The translations under genes and the position numbers were made by a program. Source: Phycisphaeraceae bacterium D3-23 (GTDB lineage: Bacteria; Planctomycetota; Phycisphaerae; Phycisphaerales; Phycisphaeraceae). From it: DNA of 64,000 nucleotides. The notes beneath the pieces were generated by a model. That model did not search any database. It was not told where the DNA came from and saw nothing but the letters and a program-made list of their open reading frames with translations. Below are positions 18,056 to 24,916 of the stretch, piece after piece (the stretch's first letter is position 1; each line of letters starts with the position of its first letter). The stretch spans positions 4,092,001-4,156,000 of the forward strand of contig CP114179.1 of the NCBI GenBank assembly GCA_039555135.1, given 5' to 3'.

Positions 18056-18278
18056 GCGCCAAGTCGTGACTACAGCATAGATTAGGAACGCTGGCCCGGA
18101 GCGCGAGGGAAAAATCGGGCATCGGGTCGTAGGGGCAGGGCAGTGTGATTCAAGCCGCAAACACGGCTGAGACGCTCGATACACCGTTTTTCCGGGGTAG
18201 GCACGAGCCCGCACGCTAACCGTTGCCTCGTCAACGGGTTGCGATCAATCGCCGGCTTGCTCACCGCAGGCGGCCTGC

Positions 18279-18284
18279 TACGAT
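18279..18284 (+). promoter_or_regulatory. -10-like hexamer for leaderless def
   Basis: TACGAT ends 7 nt before the def ATG; no Shine-Dalgarno. Confidence 0.45.
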
Positions 18285-18291
18285 CCCCCGC

Positions 18292-18810
18292 ATGGTAGAC
18301 CCCGCTACACTTGTCATCGTCCACTACCCCGAGCCGGTCCTGCGCGAAGTCGCCAAGCCTGTGCCGGAGGTCAACGATCATGTGCGCGCCGTCGTCGCGA
18401 AAATGATCGAACTCATGCACGCCGCCCCCGGCGTCGGCCTCGCCGCGCCGCAGGTCGGCCTGCCCTGGCGCCTGTTCGTCGCCAACCCCGAAGGCGAGGA
18501 GGGTGGCCCGGCCCAAGACCGCGTCTACATCAACCCCGAGATCGTCGCCACCACTGGCGGCAATGTGGCACGCGACGAGGGCTGCCTCTCCCTCCCGCAA
18601 GTCACCGTCGAAGTCGTCCGACCCGAGCAAGCCACCATCCGCGCGCTCGGCCTCGATGGCCAACCCTTCGAAGACTCGGCCGACGACCTCCTCGCACGCA
18701 TCTGGCTACACGAGTACGACCACCTCGACGGTGTCCTCATCATCGACAAGATGTCCACCATCGACCGCATGGCCAACAAACGCGCCCTCCGCGCACTCGA
18801 AGGTGCGTAG
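18292..18810 (+). CDS. def: Peptide deformylase
   Basis: 172 residues. All three deformylase motifs are present: GVGLAAPQVG near residue 45, EGCLSLP near residue 102 and the metal-binding HEYDHLDG near residue 143. It removes the formyl group from nascent proteins in the cytoplasm. The start at MVDPAT fits family length; the in-frame upstream extension has no homology. fmt, which formylates initiator tRNA, follows 148 bp downstream, a common pairing. Confidence 0.95.
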   Translation: MVDPATLVIVHYPEPVLREVAKPVPEVNDHVRAVVAKMIELMHAAPGVGLAAPQVGLPWRLFVANPEGEEGGPAQDRVYINPEIVATTGGNVARDEGCLSLPQVTVEVVRPEQATIRALGLDGQPFEDSADDLLARIWLHEYDHLDGVLIIDKMSTIDRMANKRALRALEGA

Positions 18811-18828
18811 GAACCCTCAAAGGCTGCT

Positions 18829-18938
18829 AGCCACAGATTTCACAGATGGCACAGGTCCAAGACAACGGCCTGGTTCTAATCTGCGTAATCGGTGAGCCCG
18901 TTCCCTTGCCTTCCTCCGTGTCCTTCGTGGTTCACTGA
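18829..18938. repeat. Dispersed repeat (CCACAGAT... / ...GTGGTTCA type) between def and fmt
   Basis: Short imperfect repeats such as CACAGATTTCACAGATGGCA at the left and a CCGTGTCCTTCGTGGTTCAC end at the right. Related strings occur at 29230-29330 and 59212-59289. No gene is seen here. Confidence 0.55.
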
Positions 18939-18946
18939 TCCCTGAA

Positions 18947-18952
18947 TAGAAT
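18947..18952 (+). promoter_or_regulatory. -10-like hexamer for leaderless fmt
   Basis: TAGAAT ends 6 nt before the fmt ATG; no Shine-Dalgarno. Confidence 0.5.
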
Positions 18953-18958
18953 CACACC

Positions 18959-19918
18959 ATGCGACTGATCTTCCTCGGCTCCGGCTCCTTCGGCCTCCCG
19001 ACGCTCGAACACCTGCACGCGCAGCACGAGTTGCTGGCGGTGGTCACACAGCCGGATAGGCCCGCCGGGCGCAAACGCGTGATGACCCCCACGCCGGTGG
19101 GGCAGTGGGCCGCGGCGCAGGGCATGCCGACATTCAAAGAAGACAACGTCAATACGCCCGACTTCGTGCAGCAGGTGCGCGACCTCAAGCCCGACGCCGC
19201 CGTCGTCATCGCGTTTGGCCAGAAGCTCTCGCCGGAGTTGATCGATGCGCTGGGCGAGCTCGCCGTCAACCTGCACTCATCGCTACTGCCGCGCTACCGC
19301 GGCGCAGCGCCGATCAACTGGGCCATGATCAACAACGATAAGGTAACCGGCGTCAGCGTCATCGGCCTCGCCCAACGCATGGACGCCGGCCAGATCTACG
19401 CGATGGACACACTCACCATCGACCCCCGCGAAACCGCCGGGGAACTCCACGACCGCCTCGCCAAGCTCGGCCCCGACGCCGTGGGCAGAGTCCTCTACGA
19501 CCTGCAACGCAACACCCTCAACGCCATCCCCCAGGACGATCGCCTGGCCACCAAGGCCCCGAAGCTCGGCCGATCCGACGGCACCGTCGACTTCAACCAG
19601 CCCGCCGACCAAGTCCGCGCCCGCATCCACGGCCTCACCCCCTGGCCCGGCTGCAAAGTCGTTTGGCAGCGTGACGAGCATCCCTCCGAAGCCCCGGAAG
19701 TCCTCACCCTACTCCGCGTCGAGTCCGACCCCACGCCCGTTCCCGGCAACCCCGCCCCCGGTACCGTCTTGGAAAACAACCGCATCGCCTGCCACCCCGG
19801 CACGGTCACTCCGCTGGAACTCCAACGCCCCGGCAAACGCGCGATGACCCTCAAAGACTTCACCGCCGGCCACCCGCTCATACCCGGCCAACGCATGACC
19901 GCGATCGATGATACCTAA
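18959..19918 (+). CDS. fmt: Methionyl-tRNA formyltransferase
   Basis: 319 residues. N-terminal formyltransferase fold with LIFLGSGSFGLPTLE, TQPDRPAGR, and the catalytic HSSLLPRYRGAAPINWA segment (Asn and His of the family), followed by GVSVIGLAQRMDAGQIYA; the C-terminal OB-like domain has IHGLTPWPGCK. It formylates Met-tRNA(fMet) using 10-formyl-THF. Its stop codon TAA lies inside the R' core site (ACCTAAC on the plus strand) of the terminal attC of the downstream cassette array, so the array begins exactly at the end of this gene. Confidence 0.95.
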   Translation: MRLIFLGSGSFGLPTLEHLHAQHELLAVVTQPDRPAGRKRVMTPTPVGQWAAAQGMPTFKEDNVNTPDFVQQVRDLKPDAAVVIAFGQKLSPELIDALGELAVNLHSSLLPRYRGAAPINWAMINNDKVTGVSVIGLAQRMDAGQIYAMDTLTIDPRETAGELHDRLAKLGPDAVGRVLYDLQRNTLNAIPQDDRLATKAPKLGRSDGTVDFNQPADQVRARIHGLTPWPGCKVVWQRDEHPSEAPEVLTLLRVESDPTPVPGNPAPGTVLENNRIACHPGTVTPLELQRPGKRAMTLKDFTAGHPLIPGQRMTAIDDT

Positions 19919-20017
19919 CACCCAGGATCAGCGGCACCGACAAGTGGCGCGACCTTTGCTCTTTTCTTTGCAAAGGGAGTGACTCTTATTGGCGTCCGCT
20001 GCATCTAAGGGTTAGAC
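19913..20017 (-). other. attC site 7 (terminal, divergent type)
   Basis: Minus strand: R'' GTCTAAC at 20017-20011 and R' GTTAGGT at 19919-19913. Inner arms GATGCAGCGG and CCGCTGATC pair with one extra base (an extrahelical G), the hallmark of a foldable attC. The loop region contains an own small inverted repeat (CTTTGC/GCAAAG). Confidence 0.85.
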
Positions 20018-20027
20018 GGCATTGGGC

Positions 20028-20417
20028 TCACGCCTGAACCGGCTCATGAAAGTAGTAGCACAACCCATCCGGCGCGACGACGAAGAATACTTGCAACCGC
20101 TGGCCGTCCCGCTTATCGATGCGCCAGTTATTGATGGCCACTCCCCTGGACGATAGTTCGTCCTTGATACCCTGAATGTTACTCACCAAGATGGCCGCGC
20201 CGTCCTGCGAGGCATCGCCCCCGTTAACGGCGAACCCGATCCTCGTGCCGTTTCGCTCCAGTATGACTGTTGGCACGGGTTCGTCTCGACGCTCAATTTC
20301 TGCCATGCCGAAATGTTCGGAGTACCACTGTGCTGCACGATCCAGATCAGTCACAGGAAGCGCCAGCACGTCCTGCTGATAGGGAAAGGCGGCCTTGAAT
20401 TCTTGTGCTTCACTCAT
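20028..20417 (-). CDS. Cassette gene 1: VOC (glyoxalase/bleomycin-resistance-like) family protein
   Basis: 129 residues. The paired beta-alpha-beta-beta-beta layout of the vicinal oxygen chelate fold is visible: VLALPVTDLDRAAQWYSEHFGM at the start of module 1, TVILERNGTRIGFAV, then AAILVSNIQGIKDELSSRGV in module 2 and FFVVAPDGLCYYFHEP at the end. Fold members include metal-dependent isomerases, dioxygenases and antibiotic-binding proteins; the substrate here cannot be told. Stop TGA lies just before the R'' of the terminal attC. An upstream in-frame extension into attC 6 is rejected. Confidence 0.8.
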   Translation of the reverse strand: MSEAQEFKAAFPYQQDVLALPVTDLDRAAQWYSEHFGMAEIERRDEPVPTVILERNGTRIGFAVNGGDASQDGAAILVSNIQGIKDELSSRGVAINNWRIDKRDGQRLQVFFVVAPDGLCYYFHEPVQA

Positions 20418-20462
20418 CCGACTGCTTCCGCTCCGGTTTCTGCTAAGAAAAGCCGTAGTGCC

Positions 20463-20571
20463 GCCAAACATAAAAGGCTCAGTTGCCGGCCGCCTGCGGA
20501 AAGCAGGCGTTCAACCGACCACACCATTCTACTCGCGGGCGTCGCCGGTCAACTGCAGCCGGGGGTTAGGT
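20463..20571 (-). other. attC site 6
   Basis: 109 bp, between cassettes 2 and 1. R'' from ACCTAAC (minus strand) at 20571-20565; R' is degenerate, GTTTGGC at 20469-20463. Shares the conserved stem GCCGGTCAACTGCAGCC with the other five. Confidence 0.85.
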
Positions 20572-21327
20572 CTCATTCTCTGGCGTCAGATAGCGGTTGG
20601 GTACGTTTCTGAACGGCGCGACTTTCCTGCCAACGGAATCAAGCATCAGGGCGATATTTGAATAGACATCTTTTTCTTCACGATGAAACTGGCGTGACAA
20701 GCCCATCATCGCGTACGAAATCGGTGTGACATCGAAAACCGGCGTTTCCCAAGGGAGGTCTCTTCCCCAGATGACCTGATCCACAAATACATCGACCGCT
20801 GCTCCCGCGGCAAGCAAGAGACGAAGCACCGGTTCGCAATGGTTTCGATTTGAATTGACCGTATGAAAGATAGGGGTATGCCGTCCGAATCCGTCCGAAT
20901 CGACACCCGCCCGCGACTCGATGTCGGCGCCAGCGTCTATCAATGCCCGTGCGGCCCGAAGGTTGCCAAACTCGGCCGCGACATGAAGGAGCGATACATC
21001 GAATAGGGATGTATAAGCACTCGGCAAAGACACCCGTTGTAAGACCATCGCCGGATTCTCACGCAGTGCCGCGCTGAGACCTTGGCCATCATCCAGCAGC
21101 GTGAGGCGAACAGCCTCATCGGCGAAGGCCGCCCCGAGTTCCAGCAATGTACGAAAACAGTGGGCGAACCGCTCCGACCGAGTGTACATCTGAATCAAGT
21201 GGTCGGTCGGCCTCTGCCCGTTGATCGGTGCGTCCGGATCGATACCGCTCGCTATCTCCGACCGTATCCCGTCGGCCGAATGCAGCTCGATTGCGACCAG
21301 TAGTGGATCGGGCGCAGCCGCGCTCAT
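20566..21327 (-). CDS. Cassette gene 2: ankyrin-repeat protein
   Basis: 253 residues, the largest cassette product. Ankyrin-like helical repeats are visible: TDHLIQMYTRSERFAHCFRT/LLELGAAF, SLLHVAAEFGNLRAARALID followed by AGADIESRAG, and CEPVLRLLLAAGAAVDVF. Such repeats mediate protein-protein contact; partner unknown. No signal peptide. Start ATG is 7 nt from the R' core; stop TAA is part of R''. Confidence 0.8.
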   Translation of the reverse strand: MSAAAPDPLLVAIELHSADGIRSEIASGIDPDAPINGQRPTDHLIQMYTRSERFAHCFRTLLELGAAFADEAVRLTLLDDGQGLSAALRENPAMVLQRVSLPSAYTSLFDVSLLHVAAEFGNLRAARALIDAGADIESRAGVDSDGFGRHTPIFHTVNSNRNHCEPVLRLLLAAGAAVDVFVDQVIWGRDLPWETPVFDVTPISYAMMGLSRQFHREEKDVYSNIALMLDSVGRKVAPFRNVPNRYLTPENET

Positions 21328-21333
21328 GTTGAG

Positions 21334-21442
21334 ACCTCACGTAAAAGGCTCATTTGCCGGCCGCCCGCGGAGAGCAAGCTACAAACCGACAACATCATTC
21401 TACTCGCGGGCGTCGCCGGTCAACTGCAGCCGGTGGTTAGGG
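21334..21442 (-). other. attC site 5
   Basis: 109 bp. R'' at 21442-21436 (CCCTAAC), R' degenerate GTGAGGT at 21340-21334 (minus strand). Stem sequence as in attC sites 1-4 and 6. Confidence 0.85.
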
Positions 21443-21709
21443 GGCTTTGTTTTGGCTGATATACCCAATTTCGAACCCAACATCTAATCTGGCTCGATCG
21501 ATTATGCGACGCATGTATCGAGTTGTAACTGTCTTGGCTTCTGTTTCAGAAACTGCAGCAACGCAAAAATAAACTTCGTCAGTAGGTCCGCGTTGAATGC
21601 CAACACAGCCACTTCCAGGCACAACTGCGTCAAGCGCGTCGAAAGCGTCCGACCTTTCTTGATCTGATAGCGGGCGTGATAGATCAACATACATCGCGTA
21701 GCTTGTCAT
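21437..21709 (-). CDS. Cassette gene 3: small protein of unknown function
   Basis: 90 residues (MTSYAMYVDLSRPLSDQERS start). Soluble, mixed alpha/beta by appearance, no signal peptide. The segment VPGSGCVGIQRGPTDEVYFCV suggests a compact beta-hairpin core. No family recognised. Start 7 nt after R', stop TAA in R''. Confidence 0.65.
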   Translation of the reverse strand: MTSYAMYVDLSRPLSDQERSDAFDALDAVVPGSGCVGIQRGPTDEVYFCVAAVSETEAKTVTTRYMRRIIDRARLDVGFEIGYISQNKAP

Positions 21710-21715
21710 GCGTCC

Positions 21716-21824
21716 CTCTAACGTAAAGGGCTCAGTTGCCGGCCGCCCGCGGGAATGGGCTTCCAACCGACAACAACATTATCCATCGCGGGCGTCGCCG
21801 GTCAACTGCAGCCGCTGGTTAGGT
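21716..21824 (-). other. attC site 4
   Basis: 109 bp. R'' ACCTAAC at 21824-21818, R' GTTAGAG at 21722-21716 (minus strand). Conserved stem with three extrahelical positions. Confidence 0.88.
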
Positions 21825-22094
21825 CGCCTTCGTTTCATCGGAATCTTCAAAGATGCCATTCTCCGATAGAAGCTTGACTATCTCAGTCCCCTCTTTACCA
21901 ATTCCGATCGAGAAACGTTTCGGTGTCCCCTTGGAAATCCAGAAGTGCAAGGGCCTACGCGCACAGTTGCAAGTAAAGAATCGGCCAGCATCAGTCTCAC
22001 GGTCAAAAGTGACAACGTAGCCATTTCGCTTGAGGACATCTGGAATGTCTTCGGTATCTGCTTGGTCGCGAATTGCTATTGCGTACAGTCCCAT
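21819..22094 (-). CDS. Cassette gene 4: small protein of unknown function
   Basis: 91 residues, soluble. Contains VLKRNGYVVTFDRETDAGRF and CNCARRPLHFWI; the two close Cys might bind metal, but this is speculative. ATG is only 4 nt from the R' core, no Shine-Dalgarno. No family recognised. Confidence 0.65.
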   Translation of the reverse strand: MGLYAIAIRDQADTEDIPDVLKRNGYVVTFDRETDAGRFFTCNCARRPLHFWISKGTPKRFSIGIGKEGTEIVKLLSENGIFEDSDETKAT

Positions 22095-22097
22095 GCG

Positions 22098-22206
22098 ACC
22101 TAACGTAAATCGGCTCAGTTGCCGGCCGCCCGCGGAGAGCAGGCTTCAAACCGACAACCACATCATATCGCGGGCGTCGCCGGTCAACTGCAGCCGCTGG
22201 TTAGCC
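22098..22206 (-). other. attC site 3
   Basis: 109 bp. R'' GGCTAAC at 22206-22200, R' GTTAGGT at 22104-22098 (minus strand). The arm CGGCTgCAGTTGaCCGGC (lower-case extrahelical) pairs with GCCGGCAACTGAGCCG. Confidence 0.9.
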
Positions 22207-22536
22207 GGCGTCACGCTTACACAGAACATCGAGCACGCCGCAAGCATTGAAGCAAAGCTTGTAGTGGACATAGCTGTAGGGGTCGTCGATGGCATTCAGC
22301 TCCAACTGAGACGCGAGCCAAGGTGAATCAACAACCTCATATACCACGTCATCTCGGATCGACGAGTCATCCAGTTCCTCAGACCATGAGAAACCAAGGA
22401 CTTCCAAGAATGAGTGATCTCGTGGAACTTCCTGCCAATCAACGAAAGTCAGTTGTACGTCCGAGCCATCGAAAGAGAGTTGAACGCGTTCCGCGTCTGC
22501 AGTTGAGAACCCGAGATCGACCTGCAGGTGTTTCAC
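22201..22536 (-). CDS. Cassette gene 5: protein of unknown function
   Basis: 110-111 residues if started at the GTG (first residues VKHLQVDLGF). An in-frame ATG at 22566 lies inside attC site 2, so it would be exchanged on recombination; the GTG inside the cassette is preferred. The protein is acidic and soluble, with alternating beta strands (VQLSFDGSDVQLTFVDW). No family recognised. Confidence 0.6.
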   Translation of the reverse strand: MKHLQVDLGFSTADAERVQLSFDGSDVQLTFVDWQEVPRDHSFLEVLGFSWSEELDDSSIRDDVVYEVVDSPWLASQLELNAIDDPYSYVHYKLCFNACGVLDVLCKRDAG

Positions 22537-22545
22537 GTTCAGTCC

Positions 22546-22654
22546 GGCTAACGTAATTCGGCTCATTTGCCGGCCGCCCGCGGGAGCGGGCGTCCAACCG
22601 ACCCCACCATTCTACTCGCGGGCGTCGCCGGTCAACTGCAGCCGGTGGTTAGGG
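22546..22654 (-). other. attC site 2
   Basis: 109 bp. R'' CCCTAAC at 22654-22648, R' GTTAGCC at 22552-22546 (minus strand). Confidence 0.88.
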
Positions 22655-23068
22655 GGCTTCTCCTACAGTTACGACCACCCGTGCTTCTTCGTCAGGGAGC
22701 TCGGTCATACCCACAAGTGTTTCACCTGCCTGCGATTCGACCAGTACGACGAGAAAAGATTCTCGCCCTTTGTTACTAAACAGCCCACACCAGCTAGTGT
22801 TCCAGTGGCCGCGGACAGTCGCGTCAAAGCGAGTGGACGGTACTGTCTCGAATGTGTCACTGTATTCTACGAAGTCGGCCAGTACGAATTCTGCCTGTTC
22901 GCGGTTGAAGAAGCAGAGATATGAAACTATTCGTGGCTGCGTGTCGGCAGGGAGTTGCACATTGACCGGGTAGGTATAGCTCATACTGCGGTAGGTCTTA
23001 CCGCTGCACAGAGCGATGCCGACGAGTAATGCAATTAGTATGGAGGCGATCAGCAACCAGCGAATCAT
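22649..23068 (-). CDS. Cassette gene 6: single-pass membrane-anchored protein of unknown function
   Basis: 139 residues. N-terminal helix MIRWLLIASILIALLVGIAL followed by CSGKTYRS, so either a lipoprotein-like or a signal-anchor protein with its remaining 110 residues outside the cytoplasm. The rest is beta-rich with three further Cys. No family recognised. Starts 7 nt from the R' core; stop TAA in R''. Confidence 0.65.
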   Translation of the reverse strand: MIRWLLIASILIALLVGIALCSGKTYRSMSYTYPVNVQLPADTQPRIVSYLCFFNREQAEFVLADFVEYSDTFETVPSTRFDATVRGHWNTSWCGLFSNKGRESFLVVLVESQAGETLVGMTELPDEEARVVVTVGEAP

Positions 23069-23074
23069 GTTGCC

Positions 23075-23184
23075 CCCTAACGTAAATCGGCTCAGTTGCC
23101 GGCCGCCCACGGGAGCAGGCGTCCAACCGACAACAACATTATCCATCGCGGGCGTCGCCGGTCAACTGCAGCCGGTGGTTAGCC
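23075..23184 (-). other. attC site 1
   Basis: 110 bp. R'' GGCTAAC at 23184-23178, R' GTTAGGG at 23081-23075 (minus strand). Same stem as the following five. Confidence 0.88.
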
Positions 23185-23409
23185 CGCAGCGTCGAGAGTG
23201 GAATCGGCTTGAAGCACGTCGCCCTTACCTGACGCCAATTCGACAAGATAGGTCGGTTCCGGATCAAGAGCTTCGACTGAAATCAATGATCCGAACGACC
23301 CAGCGTGCGGACCAGAAAGAATGCGCACGCTGTCGTTGTGATGGAATCGACCTCCTGGCGGTGATTCACCTTCAAACCACGCATTATGATCGAAACAGAC
23401 AGATTGCAT
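23179..23409 (-). CDS. Cassette gene 7 (first of the array): SH3/KOW-like small protein
   Basis: 76 residues. The central RILSGPHAGSFGSLISVEAL followed by TYLVELASGKGDVLQADSTL resembles a KOW-type beta-barrel (SGPxxGxxG turn), a pattern I associate with integron cassette proteins of unknown role. As first cassette it is nearest to the presumed attI end and so is expected to be the most recent acquisition and the best expressed. Start is 7 nt after the GTTAGAC core; stop in R''. Confidence 0.65.
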   Translation of the reverse strand: MQSVCFDHNAWFEGESPPGGRFHHNDSVRILSGPHAGSFGSLISVEALDPEPTYLVELASGKGDVLQADSTLDAAG

Positions 23410-23415
23410 GGAGCG

Positions 23416-23495
23416 GTCTAACAGTAAGTATACGGATCAAAGTTGTCTAGCATCCTATCAAATCCGGGAAAACGGGCAAGGGTTTTTTGTCTAAC
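23416..23495 (-). other. Candidate attI region
   Basis: Two identical GTTAGAC strings on the minus strand, at 23422-23416 (junction with the first cassette) and 23495-23489, 73 bp apart. The second lies beyond the array and may be the direct repeat of an attI or a remnant. No L-type arm or attC-like stem can be drawn with confidence, and no integrase gene follows. Confidence 0.4.
23427..23432 (-). promoter_or_regulatory. Candidate cassette promoter -10 box
   Basis: TATACT on the minus strand, 17 nt before the ATG of the first cassette gene and just outside the first core site. No good -35 at 17 nt spacing is seen. Confidence 0.35.
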
Positions 23496-24223
23496 TTCTT
23501 TGCTCAAAACTACTTTTGACCGCTCGGAGCCCGAATATTGACGGCGGCGATTGCTGATCTTTCAAGACCGGCGGAACGCCGAGGGCGGGGCTGTTCCGGG
23601 GTCAAGCCACGGAGCGGGGATCGCACCACCGCGTGCGCTTGCGGCTCGGGGCGCTCGCCAGCTTCCGGGCCCACATCTGTAACGCCTGGACCTCGCCGAA
23701 TCCTTCCACCACCCCGGCCCCCGCCTCACGCACCTCTGCCTCGGCTGTCAATCCCCCCGCGTGGGGGGACCACTACCCCGGCTTGGGGGGACGGCTACCC
23801 GTGCCTTGGGTAAGCGTACCCCGGCGCTGGGTCGTCGTACCCAAACCTTGGGTCACAGTACCCATGCCTTGGGTCGCAGTACCCACGCTTTGGGTAAGCG
23901 TACCCCTGCGTTGGGTAGCACGACCCACGCTTTGGGTAACAGTACCCCTCCTTTGGGTCGCGTTACCCCTGCGCTGGGTACCACGACCCAAGCTTGGGGG
24001 ACGGCGGTTTTGAGGCCGACACGCGGGATTGGGGTGGGGGTGTGCGGGTTGGGGGAAAAATCGGAGTCGGGACGGTCGTAGCGGTTAAGGGCGGGGGCCG
24101 GCGGGCCGATAGCGAGGAAGGTCGGCGGTGCCTCGCGGTGTTCGCGGGGCGGGCGTTCCGACGCGATGACCCTGACCTTCCGGCTGCGGTTTGAGGTCGG
24201 GGTCGTATTCAGGGGTTTGCATC
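23496..24223. other. Gene-free stretch between integron array and the next gene
   Basis: About 730 bp without a credible gene. No tyrosine-recombinase (IntI) signature is readable in any frame. Its middle holds the 21-bp array listed separately; the flanks (23540-23760, 24005-24190) are GC-rich and low in complexity. Confidence 0.7.
23763..24005. repeat. Tandem 21-bp palindromic array (GGGT-N6-ACCC-N7)
   Basis: GGGT occurs at 23808, 23829, 23850, 23871, 23892, 23913, 23934, 23955 and 23976, and ACCC at 23797 and every 21 bp up to 23986. So each unit is GGGT-N6-ACCC-N7, exactly 21 bp, with conserved inverted tetramers and variable spacers (N6 often AAGCGT or CACAGT; N7 often ending in TT). 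Degenerate units flank it at both ends (23763, 23785, 23996). It can be translated in all frames without stop, but no start signal or family supports a protein. Confidence 0.9.
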
Positions 24224-24916
24224 ATGCCAAACTATGGTTACATGCCGTCTCGACAAGTGGAGCTCGGGCGATTTTTCGCTTCGCTCAGCAGCAAACTCGT
24301 CGCGGACCCGGAGGGGTATGGTCTGGTCGCGGCCCAGGCGGCGGCGTATCAGACGCTGCAGCAGGCGTATGCCGCTGCGCTGACGGTGGCGCTGGACCCG
24401 GCCACACGCTCGCCGACCCATATCCAGAAGAAGAACGCGGCCAGGGATGCGGCGATCGCGGAAACGCGGAAACTGGTGGACATCATGCAGGCCTGGCCGG
24501 GGATGACCAATGCGAAACGGTCGGCGCTCGGCATCTCGCTACGCGACAACGTGCACACACGCGCGGCGATCCCGTCGAGCGCGCCCAAGGTGAGTGTTGA
24601 TTCGGTATCGGGTCGGCTGTTCAACATCGCGCTGCGCAAGGACGATTCGACCAGCCGATCCAAGCCGACCGGGGTGCGGGCGGCGTGGGTCTACACGGCG
24701 TTCGGCGACGAGCAGCCCACCACCTTCGGAGCGTTCGACTTCCGCGGCGAGGCACGCAAGGCCGACACGCAGATCGTCATGCCCGAGTCCGTCGCCCCCG
24801 GCACCAAGGTGTGGGTCTCGGCCTGCTGGGTGAACACGGCCGGCAAGCCCGGCCCCGCGTCACTACCCATCGCCACCTGGACGACCCACGGCTCAATAAA
24901 GAACAACGCGGCGTAG
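24224..24916 (+). CDS. Protein of unknown function, helical N-domain and beta-sandwich-like C-domain
   Basis: 230 residues from the ATG with AGGGG 9 nt upstream (MPNYGYMPSRQVELGRFF). The first 110 residues look alpha-helical (many Ala, one W) and the C-terminal 100 residues look like a fibronectin/Ig-type beta sandwich (RAAWVYTAFGDEQP, TKVWVSACWVNTAGKPGP). I recall related proteins with a MxNYxYxP start in planctomycetes and Verrucomicrobia, but no role. No signal peptide. The stop TAG is also the first base triplet of a 24-bp tandem repeat. Confidence 0.7.
   Translation: MPNYGYMPSRQVELGRFFASLSSKLVADPEGYGLVAAQAAAYQTLQQAYAAALTVALDPATRSPTHIQKKNAARDAAIAETRKLVDIMQAWPGMTNAKRSALGISLRDNVHTRAAIPSSAPKVSVDSVSGRLFNIALRKDDSTSRSKPTGVRAAWVYTAFGDEQPTTFGAFDFRGEARKADTQIVMPESVAPGTKVWVSACWVNTAGKPGPASLPIATWTTHGSIKNNAA

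Larger units (their letters stand above)
19913..23422 (-). mobile_element. Integron cassette array, seven cassettes, no integrase nearby
   Basis: Seven short genes, all on the minus strand, each followed by an attC site; read on the minus strand the array starts at a GTTAGAC core (23416-23422) and ends at the GTTAGGT core at the fmt stop. In six cassettes the stop TAA is formed by the R'' core. Six attC sites are nearly identical and 109-110 bp long; the terminal one (105 bp) is different. No integrase reading frame is seen beyond the attI-proximal end (23.4-24.2 kb). Such clusters of attC sites lacking an integrase are usually called CALINs. Gene content is small proteins of mostly unknown function. 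Confidence 0.9.

Noticed and set aside
22537-22566. ATG start for cassette gene 5 inside attC site 2
   Set aside because: The codons before the core site belong to the neighbouring cassette and would change on recombination; a GTG inside the cassette is available.
23763-24005. CRISPR array
   Set aside because: Repeats are 4-nt inverted tetramers with 6-7-nt spacers; no 20-40-bp direct repeat with unique spacers and no cas gene.
23633-24013. Open frames through the 21-bp array encoding heptapeptide repeats (WVxVPxx and others)
   Set aside because: All frames are open because the period is a multiple of three; no start signal or known repeat family, and conservation lies in palindromic DNA bases.
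23496-24190. Integron integrase remnant
   Set aside because: No tyrosine-recombinase signature residues or IntI-like segment could be read in any frame.
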